Assembly: GCF_023702635.1 (NCBI RefSeq)
Contig: NZ_CP098455.1
Location: forward strand, 1,736,001 to 1,800,000
Reading direction: 5' to 3'
Source of the DNA: Spongiibacter taiwanensis
GTDB lineage: Bacteria > Pseudomonadota > Gammaproteobacteria > Pseudomonadales > Spongiibacteraceae
Length of the DNA: 64,000 nt
Part shown: piece after piece, positions 45,626 to 55,347 of the stretch
How the letters are laid out: each line of letters starts with the position of its first letter
How positions within the stretch are numbered: the stretch's first letter is position 1
Position numbers and translations under genes: made by a program
Notes under the pieces: model-generated
The model's database searches: none
The model's input: only the letters and a program-made list of their open reading frames with translations
What the model was told of the DNA's origin: nothing

Positions 45626-46873
45626 TTACTTGTTGGTGAATTCTGGGTAGGCTTCCATCCCACACTCGGAGATGTCGACGCCTTCGTACTCTTCCTCTTC
45701 GGTAACCCGCAGGCCGAGTACTGCTTTGAGAATGCCCCACACCACCAGGCTGGAACCGAATACCCAGGCAAAGATCACCACGGTGCCGTAGATCTGGCTA
45801 CCGAAAGAAGTATCACCATTGGTCAGAGGCACTGCCATCAGGCCCCAGATACCAACCACACCGTGAACGGAGATTGCACCAACCGGATCGTCGATTTTCA
45901 GCTTGTCCAGCGCCAGGATCGAGAACACCACGATCACGCCACCAACGGCACCGATCAGGGTTGCCGCAATCGGGCTCGGCGTCAGCGGCTCAGCAGTGAT
46001 GGCAACCAGGCCAGCCAGAGCACCGTTCAGGGCCATGGTCAGGTCAGCCTTGCCGAACAGGATGCGAGCAACGATCAGCGCAGCAATCAGACCACCACTG
46101 GCAGCAGCGTTAGTGTTGACGAACACTTGAGAAGTTGCGTTGGCTTCGTCGATGTTGGACACCATCAGCTCAGAGCCGCCGTTGAAGCCGAACCAGCCCA
46201 TCCACAGGATGAAGGTACCCAGGGTAGCCAGCGGAAGGTTGGCACCGGGGATCGCATTGACCTGACCGTTGGCGCCGTACTTGCCCTTACGAGCACCCAG
46301 CAGCAGCACACCAGCCAGAGCGGCAGAGGCGCCACACAGGTGGACCACACCAGAACCGGCAAAGTCAGAGAAACCAGCCGCATCCAGGAAGCCGCCGCCC
46401 CATTTCCACATGCCTTGCAACGGATAGATAACACCTGTCATCACCACGGCGAAGGCCAGGAAAGTCCACAGTTTCATGCGCTCAGCAACCGCACCTGAAA
46501 CAATCGACATGGCGGTAGCAACGAACACCACCTGGAAGAAGAAGTCAGAGGAACCGGAGTAGTAGATATCGCCGTTAGAGGCCAATACTTCTTCTACGCT
46601 GGCATCAGAGATCGCATTGCCGAACCAAGCATCAGGCAGAACGCCGCCTTCAGATCCGCCGTACATGATCATGTAGCCCATCAACAGGTACATGGTACAA
46701 GCGATCGCAAACAATGCGACGTTTTTAGTGAGAATTTCAGTCGTATTTTTTGCCCGGACCAGACCGGACTCCAGCATGGCAAAGCCTGCTGCCATCCACA
46801 TTACGAACGCGCCACACACCAGAAAGTAAAATGTGTCCAGGGCGTATTTGACCTGTATGATGTCTTCCATCAC
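45626..46873 (-). CDS. amtB: Ammonium transporter AmtB
   Basis: 415-residue inner-membrane protein with 11 transmembrane segments. The twin-His pore residues lie in GVVHLCGASAALAGVL and ISVHGVVGIWGLM; the S1 site region has FAMLESGLVRAKN. It conducts ammonium and is blocked by GlnK when nitrogen is plentiful. The N-terminus appears to lack the cleaved signal peptide of E. coli AmtB. It follows glnK by 66 bases and is closed by an intrinsic terminator. Confidence 0.97.
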   Translation of the reverse strand: MMEDIIQVKYALDTFYFLVCGAFVMWMAAGFAMLESGLVRAKNTTEILTKNVALFAIACTMYLLMGYMIMYGGSEGGVLPDAWFGNAISDASVEEVLASNGDIYYSGSSDFFFQVVFVATAMSIVSGAVAERMKLWTFLAFAVVMTGVIYPLQGMWKWGGGFLDAAGFSDFAGSGVVHLCGASAALAGVLLLGARKGKYGANGQVNAIPGANLPLATLGTFILWMGWFGFNGGSELMVSNIDEANATSQVFVNTNAAASGGLIAALIVARILFGKADLTMALNGALAGLVAITAEPLTPSPIAATLIGAVGGVIVVFSILALDKLKIDDPVGAISVHGVVGIWGLMAVPLTNGDTSFGSQIYGTVVIFAWVFGSSLVVWGILKAVLGLRVTEEEEYEGVDISECGMEAYPEFTNK

Positions 46874-46939
46874 ATGCCCTCCAAAGGGAATTTTCTACAA
46901 ATTTTTTGTTGGATTAGAGCGAAAGCCAGAAGGCCATCA

Positions 46940-47323
<384 letters not shown>

Positions 47324-47338
47324 TTATTGATATTAATT

Positions 47339-47363
47339 GCCGGCTCACGGGAGGTGAGCCGGC
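47339..47363 (-). other. Intercistronic stem-loop between torF and glnK
   Basis: GCCGGCTCAC-GGGAG-GTGAGCCGGC, a perfect 10-bp stem with a 5-base loop, right after the torF stop. No T-run follows, so read-through is likely. It may protect the torF message from 3' decay and set different levels of TorF and GlnK. Confidence 0.8.
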
Positions 47364-47372
47364 AACGTCGCT

Positions 47373-48044
47373 TTAAAGAATGGGCAGGCTGTAAGACACA
47401 ACGAACTTCAGATCATCGTCGTTGTCTTCGTCAATCATCTGGCTGAAAGTAAAGCTCAGGTTATCGTTGTAGGCATAAGAGACATCGAAGTGAGCGTAGT
47501 TACTATCTTCGTCATCGCTGTCAGCGCCACCCAGCATAAAGGAGAAGCTGCCGACGTCGTAGCCCAGGGTGTAGTAGAAGTAACCGGGAGCGCCAGCAAC
47601 ATTGTCGTAAATGGTCAGGCTAACAGGGCCAACACCCAAGCCGATGATAATTTCACTCAAATCACCCCAAGTATCACCTGCATCTGAGGTGACACCAGTT
47701 TCGTCTGGGTCCCAACCGGGGCCTTGGCCGGTGTAAGTGTAATTCCAAACGCTAATATCAACGCTCACAGGGCCGACTTCAGTAGCAAAGCCGGCGTAGT
47801 AATCCACTTCCTGGCCGTAAGTGTCATCACCGCTAGAACCCCAGATACCGGTGTAGAAACCACCTGCGCTGTAAGTAATGTCACCAGAAACGGCAGGAGA
47901 ACCATCGCTCAGATCAAAACCACGCCACAGATACATGCTGGCAACAGAAGCGCTGGCAGACAACTCAGCCGAAGCAGGAGCAGCCACCATGGTCATAGAA
48001 GCAGCAGCTACGCCAGCTGCGAGAAGGGTTTTTACATTTTTCAT
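47373..48044 (-). CDS. TorF-family putative outer-membrane porin
   Basis: 223 residues. A signal peptide (MKNVKTLLAAGVAAASMTMV..APASA, cleaved near residue 26) is followed by the TorF/Gcw_chp pattern ASASVASMYLWRGFDLSDGSPA. The rest is amphipathic beta-strands and acidic loops (DEDNDDD). Proteins of this family are recurrently encoded just before glnK-amtB in marine Gammaproteobacteria, suggesting an outer-membrane channel used in nitrogen limitation; the solute is unknown. It is first gene of torF-glnK-amtB, behind a sigma-54-like promoter. Confidence 0.9.
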   Translation of the reverse strand: MKNVKTLLAAGVAAASMTMVAAPASAELSASASVASMYLWRGFDLSDGSPAVSGDITYSAGGFYTGIWGSSGDDTYGQEVDYYAGFATEVGPVSVDISVWNYTYTGQGPGWDPDETGVTSDAGDTWGDLSEIIIGLGVGPVSLTIYDNVAGAPGYFYYTLGYDVGSFSFMLGGADSDDEDSNYAHFDVSYAYNDNLSFTFSQMIDEDNDDDLKFVVSYSLPIL

Positions 48045-48104
48045 GTCTTAAGTCTCCACTTAGGTTTGTAAGAGAGTGATCACACACCATCTTGGCAACT
48101 CAAA

Positions 48105-48120
48105 AGCATTTTCGATGCCA
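48105..48120 (-). promoter_or_regulatory. Sigma-54-like promoter of torF-glnK-amtB
   Basis: Minus strand TGGCATCGAAAATGCT fits TGGCAC-N5-TTGC at eight of ten positions with GG and GC 10 bases apart. The start would be near 48095, about 50 bases before the torF ATG. Confidence 0.7.
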
Positions 48121-48228
48121 ACTCCTACTTTTATATTTAAAATCAAATAGTTAGTCTTATTCGCTGAACAACATGCAAAGCGGGTGTTAGAGGCAGAAGA
48201 ATCCGGCCACCCCACAACCAGCACCAAG

Positions 48229-48243
48229 GCACTAGTTTGGTGC
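48229..48243. promoter_or_regulatory. NtrC-like enhancer site upstream of torF
   Basis: GCACTAGTTTGGTGC matches GCACYA-N3-TGGTGC at every conserved position. It is centred about 140 bases upstream of the predicted start, the spacing expected for an NtrC enhancer. Confidence 0.78.
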
Positions 48244-48418
48244 GGTTTGCGGTTCGAATACCCCATAACGCATCAAATTCACGCAGCAACTTGAGATTAG
48301 GTGGGAATCAGGCCCTTCAAGGCCGGCCAAATTGGTAAAAATTCACAATTTAAAACAGGCGCTTAGACCTTATGCCCATGGCTCAAAGCGGTGCACAGGG
48401 ATTCACGGCGCACTTTTC

Positions 48419-48504
48419 GCACCAAATTGGCACCATCGCACCGCGATCTAACCTGGCCGGCAATGAAAGCCGAACCGGTGCAAAACCAAGCACCAAAATA
48501 GGAA
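48419..48504. promoter_or_regulatory. Additional GCACCA-type half-sites far upstream of torF
   Basis: GCACCAAATTGGCAC (48419-48433) and GCACCAAAATAGGAA (48490-48504) carry perfect GCACCA halves with degenerate right halves. They lie in the 537-base gap before torF, which otherwise holds no gene. They could be low-affinity NtrC sites or chance. Confidence 0.35.
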
Positions 48505-48524
48505 CATCAAAAAGGGAGAGGAGC

Positions 48525-48564
48525 AGAAAAGAAGCAACCCGCCTCAGTGCTCGGCAGAGGCGGG
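48525..48564 (-). terminator. Likely terminator of the collagen-like gene
   Basis: On the minus strand CCCGCCTC and GAGGCGGG (48564-48538) pair around an 11-base loop and are followed by the T-rich TTGCTTCTTTTCT. It lies 18 bases past the stop of the collagen-like gene. Confidence 0.65.
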
Positions 48565-48581
48565 AATAGGAGGGGAGAAGA

Positions 48582-49478
48582 TCAGCGGGCGCTTTCCAGG
48601 GCTTTTACTCGGCGCTCAAGGGACTCGAGGCGCTTTTCAATCTCCGACGTGGCGCGACTTGGTACCGCGGGTGCCGGCGCCGCCGCAACCATCAGGGAGT
48701 CGACCATCACACCGCCCTCCCGGCCAGGTTCACCCGACTGCCCTACGCTGCCCGACAAACCACTCTCGCCACCGGACACCCACTGACGGCTGCCGGTCAG
48801 GGTTTTCTTGGTAATGTAGTAGCCGCCGCTACCACTGCCGCCACTGCCACCGCGGCCGCCGTTGCCGCCAGCACCTGCATTGGCTTCAATTTTGATTCGT
48901 TGCGCCACATCCAGAGGCTCGAGCTTGCCGCCCAATACCCGGTACAGCACCGTGACATCACCTGCATTGCCACCGGGGCCGCCATCCCCCCCAGCGCCGC
49001 CGTCACCCCCTTTCTCACCGGCACAGTCATCCCGGTTATCAGCGCCATCACCACCGCTGCCACCCGCACCGCCAGCGCCGCCACTGCTAATAATTTTCAA
49101 ACTACCCAATGACTGCAGCCCCAACTGAAGGCGCATGGATACGCCATCACCACCGGGGGCGCCGTGGGCACCGGCCTGACCGCTGATTTGATTCGCGCAG
49201 TCACTGGCCGATACGCCACCGACACCGGCCGCGCCCATTTCGCCGCGCCCATCGATGACAACGCCATCCCCGATGCTGGCGGTTTTCGCTTGCACCCGCC
49301 AAGCCGCCACACCGGGCGCAAACCGGATATGTGCCGCATCGCCAATTTCCAGGTGGTCTATCACCAGCTGGGCGGAATCCTTGCTGACCAGGTAGCTCTC
49401 ACCGGCACCAATTTTCAAATCTGCGGCCAAACCCGCCAAGGGCAGCAAGCCCAGCATTAAAGGAAGAATGCGCTTCAT
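48582..49478 (-). CDS. Secreted glycine-rich collagen-like protein with C-terminal coiled coil
   Basis: 298 residues, unknown function. A signal peptide (MKRILPLMLGLLPLAGLAA) is followed by a beta-rich region (about 20-85), two glycine-rich blocks (about 95-110 and 130-175, then 205-250) with GGAGGAGGSGGDGADN- and GGDGGAGGDGGPGGNAGD-type repeats, and a 25-residue C-terminal coiled coil (SEIEKRLESLERRVKALESA). The G-x-y periodicity is imperfect. Cysteines at CANQ and DDCAG could form a disulfide. It lies between urtE and the torF operon; a surface or matrix role is only a guess. Confidence 0.78.
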   Translation of the reverse strand: MKRILPLMLGLLPLAGLAADLKIGAGESYLVSKDSAQLVIDHLEIGDAAHIRFAPGVAAWRVQAKTASIGDGVVIDGRGEMGAAGVGGVSASDCANQISGQAGAHGAPGGDGVSMRLQLGLQSLGSLKIISSGGAGGAGGSGGDGADNRDDCAGEKGGDGGAGGDGGPGGNAGDVTVLYRVLGGKLEPLDVAQRIKIEANAGAGGNGGRGGSGGSGSGGYYITKKTLTGSRQWVSGGESGLSGSVGQSGEPGREGGVMVDSLMVAAAPAPAVPSRATSEIEKRLESLERRVKALESAR

Positions 49479-49562
49479 GTGGAATCGTCCTAAAAAAGTG
49501 TGCCCGAAGTGTAACCCGCCCAGCCTCGGACTGTTAACTGAGCCGCCGCGATTGAGGCCTTA

Positions 49563-50258
49563 TTACACCGTCATATGACGACGAACGTCTTCCTCAACCA
49601 TATCGGCACCCGCGCCAGACAAAATGACTTCACCGCGATCCATCACCGCATACTCATCAGCCAGCGCACGGGCAAAATCGAAGTACTGCTCAACCAGCAC
49701 AATCGCCATCTCTCCCTGCTGACGCAGAATCGACAGCACATTCTGAATATCTTTGATGATCGACGGCTGAATTCCCTCGGTGGGCTCGTCCAAGACCAGC
49801 AAACGGGGTTTGGTCACCAACGCGCGGGCAATCGCCAATTGCTGTTGCTGACCACCGGACAAATCCCCCCCACGCCGCTTCAACATGCTTTTCAGTACCG
49901 GAAACAAATCAAATATCTCAGCACTCACCTGCCGGTCTTTTCGCTTCAGAGGCGCGTAACCGGTGTAGAGATTCTCCTGAACTGTTAGCTGAGAAAAGAT
50001 CTCTCGTCCCTGCGGAACATAGGCGATGCCGGCCCGAGCCCGGTCTGCCGAGCTGAGCTTGCTGATGTCCACCCCTTCCCATACCACTGACCCGCCGCGG
50101 ATCGGGTGGCGACCGGTGATGGCCCTGGCCAGGGAAGATTTACCCACCCCATTGCGCCCGAGAATACAGGTGATTTTGCCTTTCTCTGCCGAGATATTTA
50201 CCTGGCGAAGCGCCTGACTGGCGCCGTAAAACAAATCAACATTGTCCACTAGCAACAT
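49563..50258 (-). CDS. urtE: Urea ABC transporter ATP-binding protein UrtE
   Basis: 231-residue LivF-type ATPase. Walker A GRNGVGKSSLA, signature LSGGQQQQLAIARAL, Walker B RLLVLDEPTEGIQPS and H-loop region VEQYFDFA are present. With UrtD it powers urea uptake by the UrtBC permease. It starts 2 bases after urtD and is last in urtABCDE. Confidence 0.96.
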   Translation of the reverse strand: MLLVDNVDLFYGASQALRQVNISAEKGKITCILGRNGVGKSSLARAITGRHPIRGGSVVWEGVDISKLSSADRARAGIAYVPQGREIFSQLTVQENLYTGYAPLKRKDRQVSAEIFDLFPVLKSMLKRRGGDLSGGQQQQLAIARALVTKPRLLVLDEPTEGIQPSIIKDIQNVLSILRQQGEMAIVLVEQYFDFARALADEYAVMDRGEVILSGAGADMVEEDVRRHMTV

Positions 50259-50260
50259 CG

Positions 50261-51037
50261 TTAGCGCCCCAAATAAACTTCGATAACACGGGGATTGGCC
50301 GACACCACTTCGAGCCTGCCCTCAGCCAGAACGCTGCCTTCATGCAGCACCGTCACCTTGGTATCCAACGCCTTGATAAAATCCATATCGTGCTCAACCA
50401 CAATCACGGTGTGATCCTTGTTGATCTCTTTGAGAAGGGCAGCGGTCTCCATGGTCTCGTGATCGGTCATTCCCGCAGCCGGCTCGTCGACCAACAATAA
50501 CTCCGGCTCCTGAATAATGAGCATACCAATCTCCAGCCACTGCTTTTGACCATGGGAGAGCGAGCCCGCTTCATCGCCCGCCTTGCGCGCCAAGCCCACC
50601 AGCTTGATGGTCTCATCAATCTGATCGCGCTGGGCGCCACTGAGCTTGTGCAAGAGCGAACTCAGCACACCGCGGTTACCCGCCAGAGCCAGCTCAAGAT
50701 TCTCCCACACGGTCAAACTCTCAATCACGGTGGGCTTTTGAAACTTACGACCGATACCCAAATTAGCGATATCCGCCTCATCGTGACGGGTGAGATCGAT
50801 CGTGTCTTTAAATCGTACCTCACCCGCATCAGGCCGGGTTTTGCCGGTAATGATATCCATCATGGTGCTTTTGCCGGCACCATTTGGGCCAATGATGGCG
50901 CGCAACTCACCGGGCGCAATATCCAGTGACAAACTATTAATTGCCTTGAAACCATCAAAGCTTTTGGTCACACCGTTCAGGTACAACAGACTTTGAAGTT
51001 CATTACTATGAAATCCGGGTTTACTGACCGCACTCAT
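50261..51037 (-). CDS. urtD: Urea ABC transporter ATP-binding protein UrtD
   Basis: 258-residue LivG-type ATPase with Walker A GPNGAGKSTMMD, a signature-type segment LSHGQKQWLEIGM typical of UrtD, Walker B LLLVDEPAAGMTD and the switch His in VVEHDMDF. The ATG overlaps the urtC stop by 4 bases. Confidence 0.96.
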   Translation of the reverse strand: MSAVSKPGFHSNELQSLLYLNGVTKSFDGFKAINSLSLDIAPGELRAIIGPNGAGKSTMMDIITGKTRPDAGEVRFKDTIDLTRHDEADIANLGIGRKFQKPTVIESLTVWENLELALAGNRGVLSSLLHKLSGAQRDQIDETIKLVGLARKAGDEAGSLSHGQKQWLEIGMLIIQEPELLLVDEPAAGMTDHETMETAALLKEINKDHTVIVVEHDMDFIKALDTKVTVLHEGSVLAEGRLEVVSANPRVIEVYLGR

Positions 51038-52200
51038 GACTGGGCCTCCTGCGCATCACCGGGGCCGGATGCGCCGCCACCCCGTTCCAGCCGACGCTGC
51101 TTGACCTGGTTGACCACACCCACAATGCCCTGGGGCAAATACAGCGTGCTCACCACAAATAACGCGCCGAGCATAAACAACCACACCTCGGGAAAGGCGC
51201 CAGTAAAATAGGTTTTGGCGTAATTCACCGCAACAGCGCCAATCACCGCGCCATACAACGTGCCGCGCCCACCTATCGCCACCCAGATAACGACTTCAAT
51301 AGAGTTAATGGGCGAGAACTCACCGGGGTTGATAATTCCCACCTGGGGCACATACAGCGCGCCGGCAATACCTGCAAGAATGGCAGAAACCACAAACACA
51401 AACAGTTTGAAATGCTCCACCCGGTACCCCATAAACCGGGTACGACTTTCTGCATCCCGAATCGCCACCAGCACCCGACCGTACTTGCTGGTCACTATCC
51501 AGCGACACAGCATATAAGCCAGCACAACAAACAGCGCCGACAAGGCAAACAGAATGCAGCGCATTCCATCGGATTGCAGACTAAAACCCAGCAGATCTTT
51601 AAAATCGGTCAAGCCGTTATTGCCGCCAAAACCCATGTCGTTGCGAAAAAACGCCAACAGCAATGCATAGGTCATTGCCTGGGTAATAATTGACAGGTAG
51701 ACACCGGTCACCCGAGAGCGGAAGGCCAGCCAGCCAAACACGAATGCCAGGGCGGCGGGTACGAGGGCCACCATGAACATGGCGAAGAAAAAATTATCAA
51801 AGCCGTACCAGTACCAGGGCAATTCGGTCCAGTTTAGAAACACCATAAAGTCGGGCAAAACGGGATTACCGTAAACGCCCCGGTCACCGATTTCACGCAT
51901 CAGATGCATGCCCATGGCATAGCCGCCCAGAGCAAAAAAAGCGCCGTGGCCAAGGCTCAGTATTCCGCAGTAGCCCCAGACCAAATCCAACGCCAGCGCC
52001 AGCAGGGCGTAGCAAAGGTACTTGCCCAGCAAAACCACGACGTAAGTGGGAATATGCAGAAAGCTGCCCGCCGGCATCAACAGGTTCAGCGCCGGCACCA
52101 GCACCATCGCCGCCAGCAGGGTAAGCATCACATAACGCCCGCCCCGGTCAGACAACAGCAGTTTCAGCAGCAGGCTTTTTTCCATCAGTTCACTTTTCAT
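51034..52200 (-). CDS. urtC: Urea ABC transporter permease UrtC
   Basis: 388-residue LivM-type inner-membrane permease with about 10 hydrophobic segments. Recognised: DLVWGYCGILSLGHGAFFALGGYAMG region (split by loops) and the ABC-contact EAA-like YGRVLVAIRDAESRTRFMGY. I chose ATG 52200, which lies 4 bases after the urtB stop; the longer frame starts inside urtB. It pairs with UrtB to form the urea channel. Confidence 0.95.
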   Translation of the reverse strand: MKSELMEKSLLLKLLLSDRGGRYVMLTLLAAMVLVPALNLLMPAGSFLHIPTYVVVLLGKYLCYALLALALDLVWGYCGILSLGHGAFFALGGYAMGMHLMREIGDRGVYGNPVLPDFMVFLNWTELPWYWYGFDNFFFAMFMVALVPAALAFVFGWLAFRSRVTGVYLSIITQAMTYALLLAFFRNDMGFGGNNGLTDFKDLLGFSLQSDGMRCILFALSALFVVLAYMLCRWIVTSKYGRVLVAIRDAESRTRFMGYRVEHFKLFVFVVSAILAGIAGALYVPQVGIINPGEFSPINSIEVVIWVAIGGRGTLYGAVIGAVAVNYAKTYFTGAFPEVWLFMLGALFVVSTLYLPQGIVGVVNQVKQRRLERGGGASGPGDAQEAQS

Positions 52201-52204
52201 CGCA

Positions 52205-53857
52205 TCAATCCCCCACCGACCGGCCTTTAATGGCAAACAAGCCACGTGGCCGCCACTGGATAAACAGAATGATGAAAATCAGCACAAAGATTTTTGCCAG
52301 CACAGCACCAGCAAAGGGCTCCATAAATTTATTGGCCACCCCGAGACTCATCGCCGCGAAGAAGGTACCGAACAAGTTACCGACCCCGCCAAACACCACC
52401 ACCATGAAGGAATCGATGATGTAGTTCTGGCCCAGGTTGGGTCCGACGTTGGTCAACTGGCTCAACGCCACACCGGCGATGCCGGCGATCCCCGAGCCCA
52501 AACCAAAGGTCAGCGCGTCTACCCAGGCACTGCGGATACCCATTGAATTCGCCATCGCGCGATTCTGGGTGACCGCTCGCATTTGCAAGCCCATATAGGT
52601 TTTCTTCATCAACAGCACCAGGCCAACCAGCACGATAAGGCTGAACACGATAATAAACAGCCGGTTGTAGGTAAGAGACAGGGCGCCATTAATTTCCCAA
52701 CTGCCGCTCAGCCAGGAGGGCGTGGTGACCGATTTGTTCAGCGGCGAGAAAATACTTCGTACCGCCTGCTGCAAAATCAGGCTCACACCGAATGTCGCCA
52801 ACAACGTTTCCAGAGGGCGCCCATAAAGATGACGGATAATGCCCCGCTCAATCGCAATACCCACCGCCCCTGACACCAAAAACGCAGCCGGGATCGCCAC
52901 GATAATCGAGATATCAATGTGGTTGGGCATAATCTGTTGAATCACATAGGTGGTGTAAGCACCCAGCATCATCATTTCGCCGTGGGCCATATTGATGACC
53001 CCCATGACGCCGAAGGTGATTGCCAGGCCCACCGCCGTCAGTAGCAAAACTGACCCCAGGCTCAGGCCAAAGAAGGTATTTTCAATCAGCTTGTATAACT
53101 CGGCAGAGGAGCGCATTTCGATAAGCACCTCCTCGGCGACAGCCCTAACCTGCTCATCCTTTTCGAGGAAGTTTCCATCACTGTCTTTTAATTGCATGCC
53201 AGCCAGCAAGGACATGACATCGCTGTCCAATGTTCCGCGCATGGCCTCTAACGCGCTGAGGCGATCCGCCTGCTCATCGGAGTGAATGTTGACCATGGCC
53301 GCGGCCAAGCGCAGCGCTTCAGCCACCTTTTTGCTTTCTTCAGTTGCCAGAGCCCGATCAATGGCGGGCAAAAATTCCGCTGCGGGACTGCGCACCAGGT
53401 TTTGCGCGGCCTGCAAACGTACGTTTTCGTCAGGGCTTCGCAGCGCAATCTCTGCGATCAATCCCCGCAAGACGCCCCGGAGCTGATTGTTGATACTGAC
53501 CCGACGCACATCTCTGCGTCCGACCACCCCCAGCGCCTCACCAGTCTCCACACTGGTCACCGAATAACCGTCGGGATGTTTGGCAGTGTACACCAGGGTG
53601 TCATTGTCTTTGGTGTAGTAAAGGTCACCATTCTGGAGGGCCCGTAAAATCTCAACGGTATTTTCCATTCCAGAATTCGCGATTTGATTGATCACCGCTT
53701 CTTTTTGCGTATTGGAACGCGCGTCAATCAGCTGTTTGAACAGCGATTCGCGCTCAGCAGGCATCGCCGGCTCATCCTGAGCATGGCTGACGCTGGTAAA
53801 CAGGCAGAGGATCAGCACCGACATGAGCCGACTGATCCACAAAATAAGTTGTTTCAT
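52205..53857 (-). CDS. urtB: Urea ABC transporter permease UrtB (with periplasmic N-terminal extension)
   Basis: 550 residues. A signal peptide (LILWISRLMSVLILCLFTSVSHA) and a soluble, helix-rich periplasmic region (about 25-250, HEAT-like LRAL.. repeats) precede a LivH-type permease (about 255-550) with GLAITFGVMGVINMAHGEMM. The long N-terminal extension is usual for UrtB of proteobacteria. It lies 88 bases after urtA. Confidence 0.95.
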   Translation of the reverse strand: MKQLILWISRLMSVLILCLFTSVSHAQDEPAMPAERESLFKQLIDARSNTQKEAVINQIANSGMENTVEILRALQNGDLYYTKDNDTLVYTAKHPDGYSVTSVETGEALGVVGRRDVRRVSINNQLRGVLRGLIAEIALRSPDENVRLQAAQNLVRSPAAEFLPAIDRALATEESKKVAEALRLAAAMVNIHSDEQADRLSALEAMRGTLDSDVMSLLAGMQLKDSDGNFLEKDEQVRAVAEEVLIEMRSSAELYKLIENTFFGLSLGSVLLLTAVGLAITFGVMGVINMAHGEMMMLGAYTTYVIQQIMPNHIDISIIVAIPAAFLVSGAVGIAIERGIIRHLYGRPLETLLATFGVSLILQQAVRSIFSPLNKSVTTPSWLSGSWEINGALSLTYNRLFIIVFSLIVLVGLVLLMKKTYMGLQMRAVTQNRAMANSMGIRSAWVDALTFGLGSGIAGIAGVALSQLTNVGPNLGQNYIIDSFMVVVFGGVGNLFGTFFAAMSLGVANKFMEPFAGAVLAKIFVLIFIILFIQWRPRGLFAIKGRSVGD

Positions 53858-53945
53858 TGAGACAGGTCCGCAGTGAGCGGGCTCCAGCCTGCAGCCAAGT
53901 CGGCCTGACTGGAGCCCGCGATCTGGTTAAGTGCTTAGTCGCGGA

Positions 53946-55262
53946 TCAGTAGTTCTGACCCGAGCACTTCTTGGTCTCGGTGTTGTAGTTACCGCACATG
54001 ATTTTAGGATCTTGCCAGTCCGCAGTGAGTTTGGCGCTCTCTGGCAGGAAGTCGGTCCAGGCATCGCCCGGCACCGGCTCTTCGGTCTGCCAAACAATAG
54101 AGAACTGGCCGTCCTCCTGGATCTCACCAATCAGCACGGGCTTGGTCAGGTGGTGGTTGGGCAACATGGTCGCCATGCCGCCGGTCAGGTTGGGCACAGT
54201 AATACCGATAATCGCTGAGCTGACTTTATCGACATCGGTAGTACCCGCCTTCTCAACGGCTTTCACCCACATTTGAAAACCAATATAGGTCGCTTCCATC
54301 GGGTCGTTGGTTACACGCTTGTCGTCACCGATAAACTCGATCCACTTATCGATAAAGGCATCGTTGGCGTCGGAAGGCGCGCTCATGAAGTAGTTCCATG
54401 CGGCCAGGTGACCGACCAGCGGGCCAGTGTCGAAGCCGGACAGCTCCTCTTCACCCACCGAGAATGCCACCACGGGAATGTCTTCTGCAGATACACCCTG
54501 GTTAGCCAGTTCTTTGTAGAACGGCACGTTGGCATCACCGTTGATGGTCGACACGACAGCCGTTTTCTTGCCTTTAGAGCCAAACTTTTTGATGTCAGAC
54601 ACAATGGTTTGCCAATCGGAATGACCGAAGGGCGTGTAGTTAATCATGATGTCTTCTGATTTGACGCCTTTGCTTTTCAGGTAAGACTCAAGAATCTTGT
54701 TGGTGGTGCGTGGGTAAACGTAGTCAGTACCCGCCAGTACCCAACGCTTGACTGAACCGCCGGCTTCGCTCATCAGGTAATCCACCGCAGGAATGGCTTG
54801 CTGGTTGGGCGCAGCACCGGTGTAGAACACATTCTTGGACGACTCTTCACCCTCGTACTGCACAGGGTAAAACAGCAGGCCGTTCAACTCTTCAATGACG
54901 GGCAGCACTGATTTCCGCGATACGGAAGTCCAGCAACCAAAGATAACGTCAACCTTCTCTTTCTCAAGCAGCTCTTTGGTCTTTTCAGCAAACAGCGGCC
55001 AGTTCGAGGCGGGATCAACAACCACCGGTTCCAGCTTTTTACCGAGCAGGCCGCCTTTCTTGTTTTGCTCTTCGACGAGCATCAACACCGTGTCCTTCAG
55101 GGTGGTTTCACTGATTGCCATGGTGCCAGACAGGGAGTGCAGCACCCCCACTTTAATCGTGTCTGCTGCCTGGGCGATCGAGGCGCTTAGGGTGAGGGTT
55201 GCGGCGGCCAACGCGATACCACTGCGTTTAGCAATCGCCTTTATCGGGTTCCGACTTTCCAT
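53946..55262 (-). CDS. urtA: Urea ABC transporter substrate-binding protein UrtA
   Basis: 438 residues. A signal peptide (GIALAAATLTLSASIAQA) precedes a LivK-type periplasmic binding protein: VGVLHSLSGTMAISETTLKD is the UrtA hallmark, followed by IFGCWTSVSRKSVLPVIEE. Captures urea for the UrtBC channel. First gene of urtABCDE, preceded by a sigma-54-type promoter, consistent with induction by nitrogen limitation. Confidence 0.97.
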   Translation of the reverse strand: MESRNPIKAIAKRSGIALAAATLTLSASIAQAADTIKVGVLHSLSGTMAISETTLKDTVLMLVEEQNKKGGLLGKKLEPVVVDPASNWPLFAEKTKELLEKEKVDVIFGCWTSVSRKSVLPVIEELNGLLFYPVQYEGEESSKNVFYTGAAPNQQAIPAVDYLMSEAGGSVKRWVLAGTDYVYPRTTNKILESYLKSKGVKSEDIMINYTPFGHSDWQTIVSDIKKFGSKGKKTAVVSTINGDANVPFYKELANQGVSAEDIPVVAFSVGEEELSGFDTGPLVGHLAAWNYFMSAPSDANDAFIDKWIEFIGDDKRVTNDPMEATYIGFQMWVKAVEKAGTTDVDKVSSAIIGITVPNLTGGMATMLPNHHLTKPVLIGEIQEDGQFSIVWQTEEPVPGDAWTDFLPESAKLTADWQDPKIMCGNYNTETKKCSGQNY

Positions 55263-55347
55263 TCCGAGGCTCCATCTAACTTGAGTGTTTTTGTTGTGTG
55301 TTCATTCCATTAGCGGAATGAACTTGCATCATTCCAAGCGGTGACAA

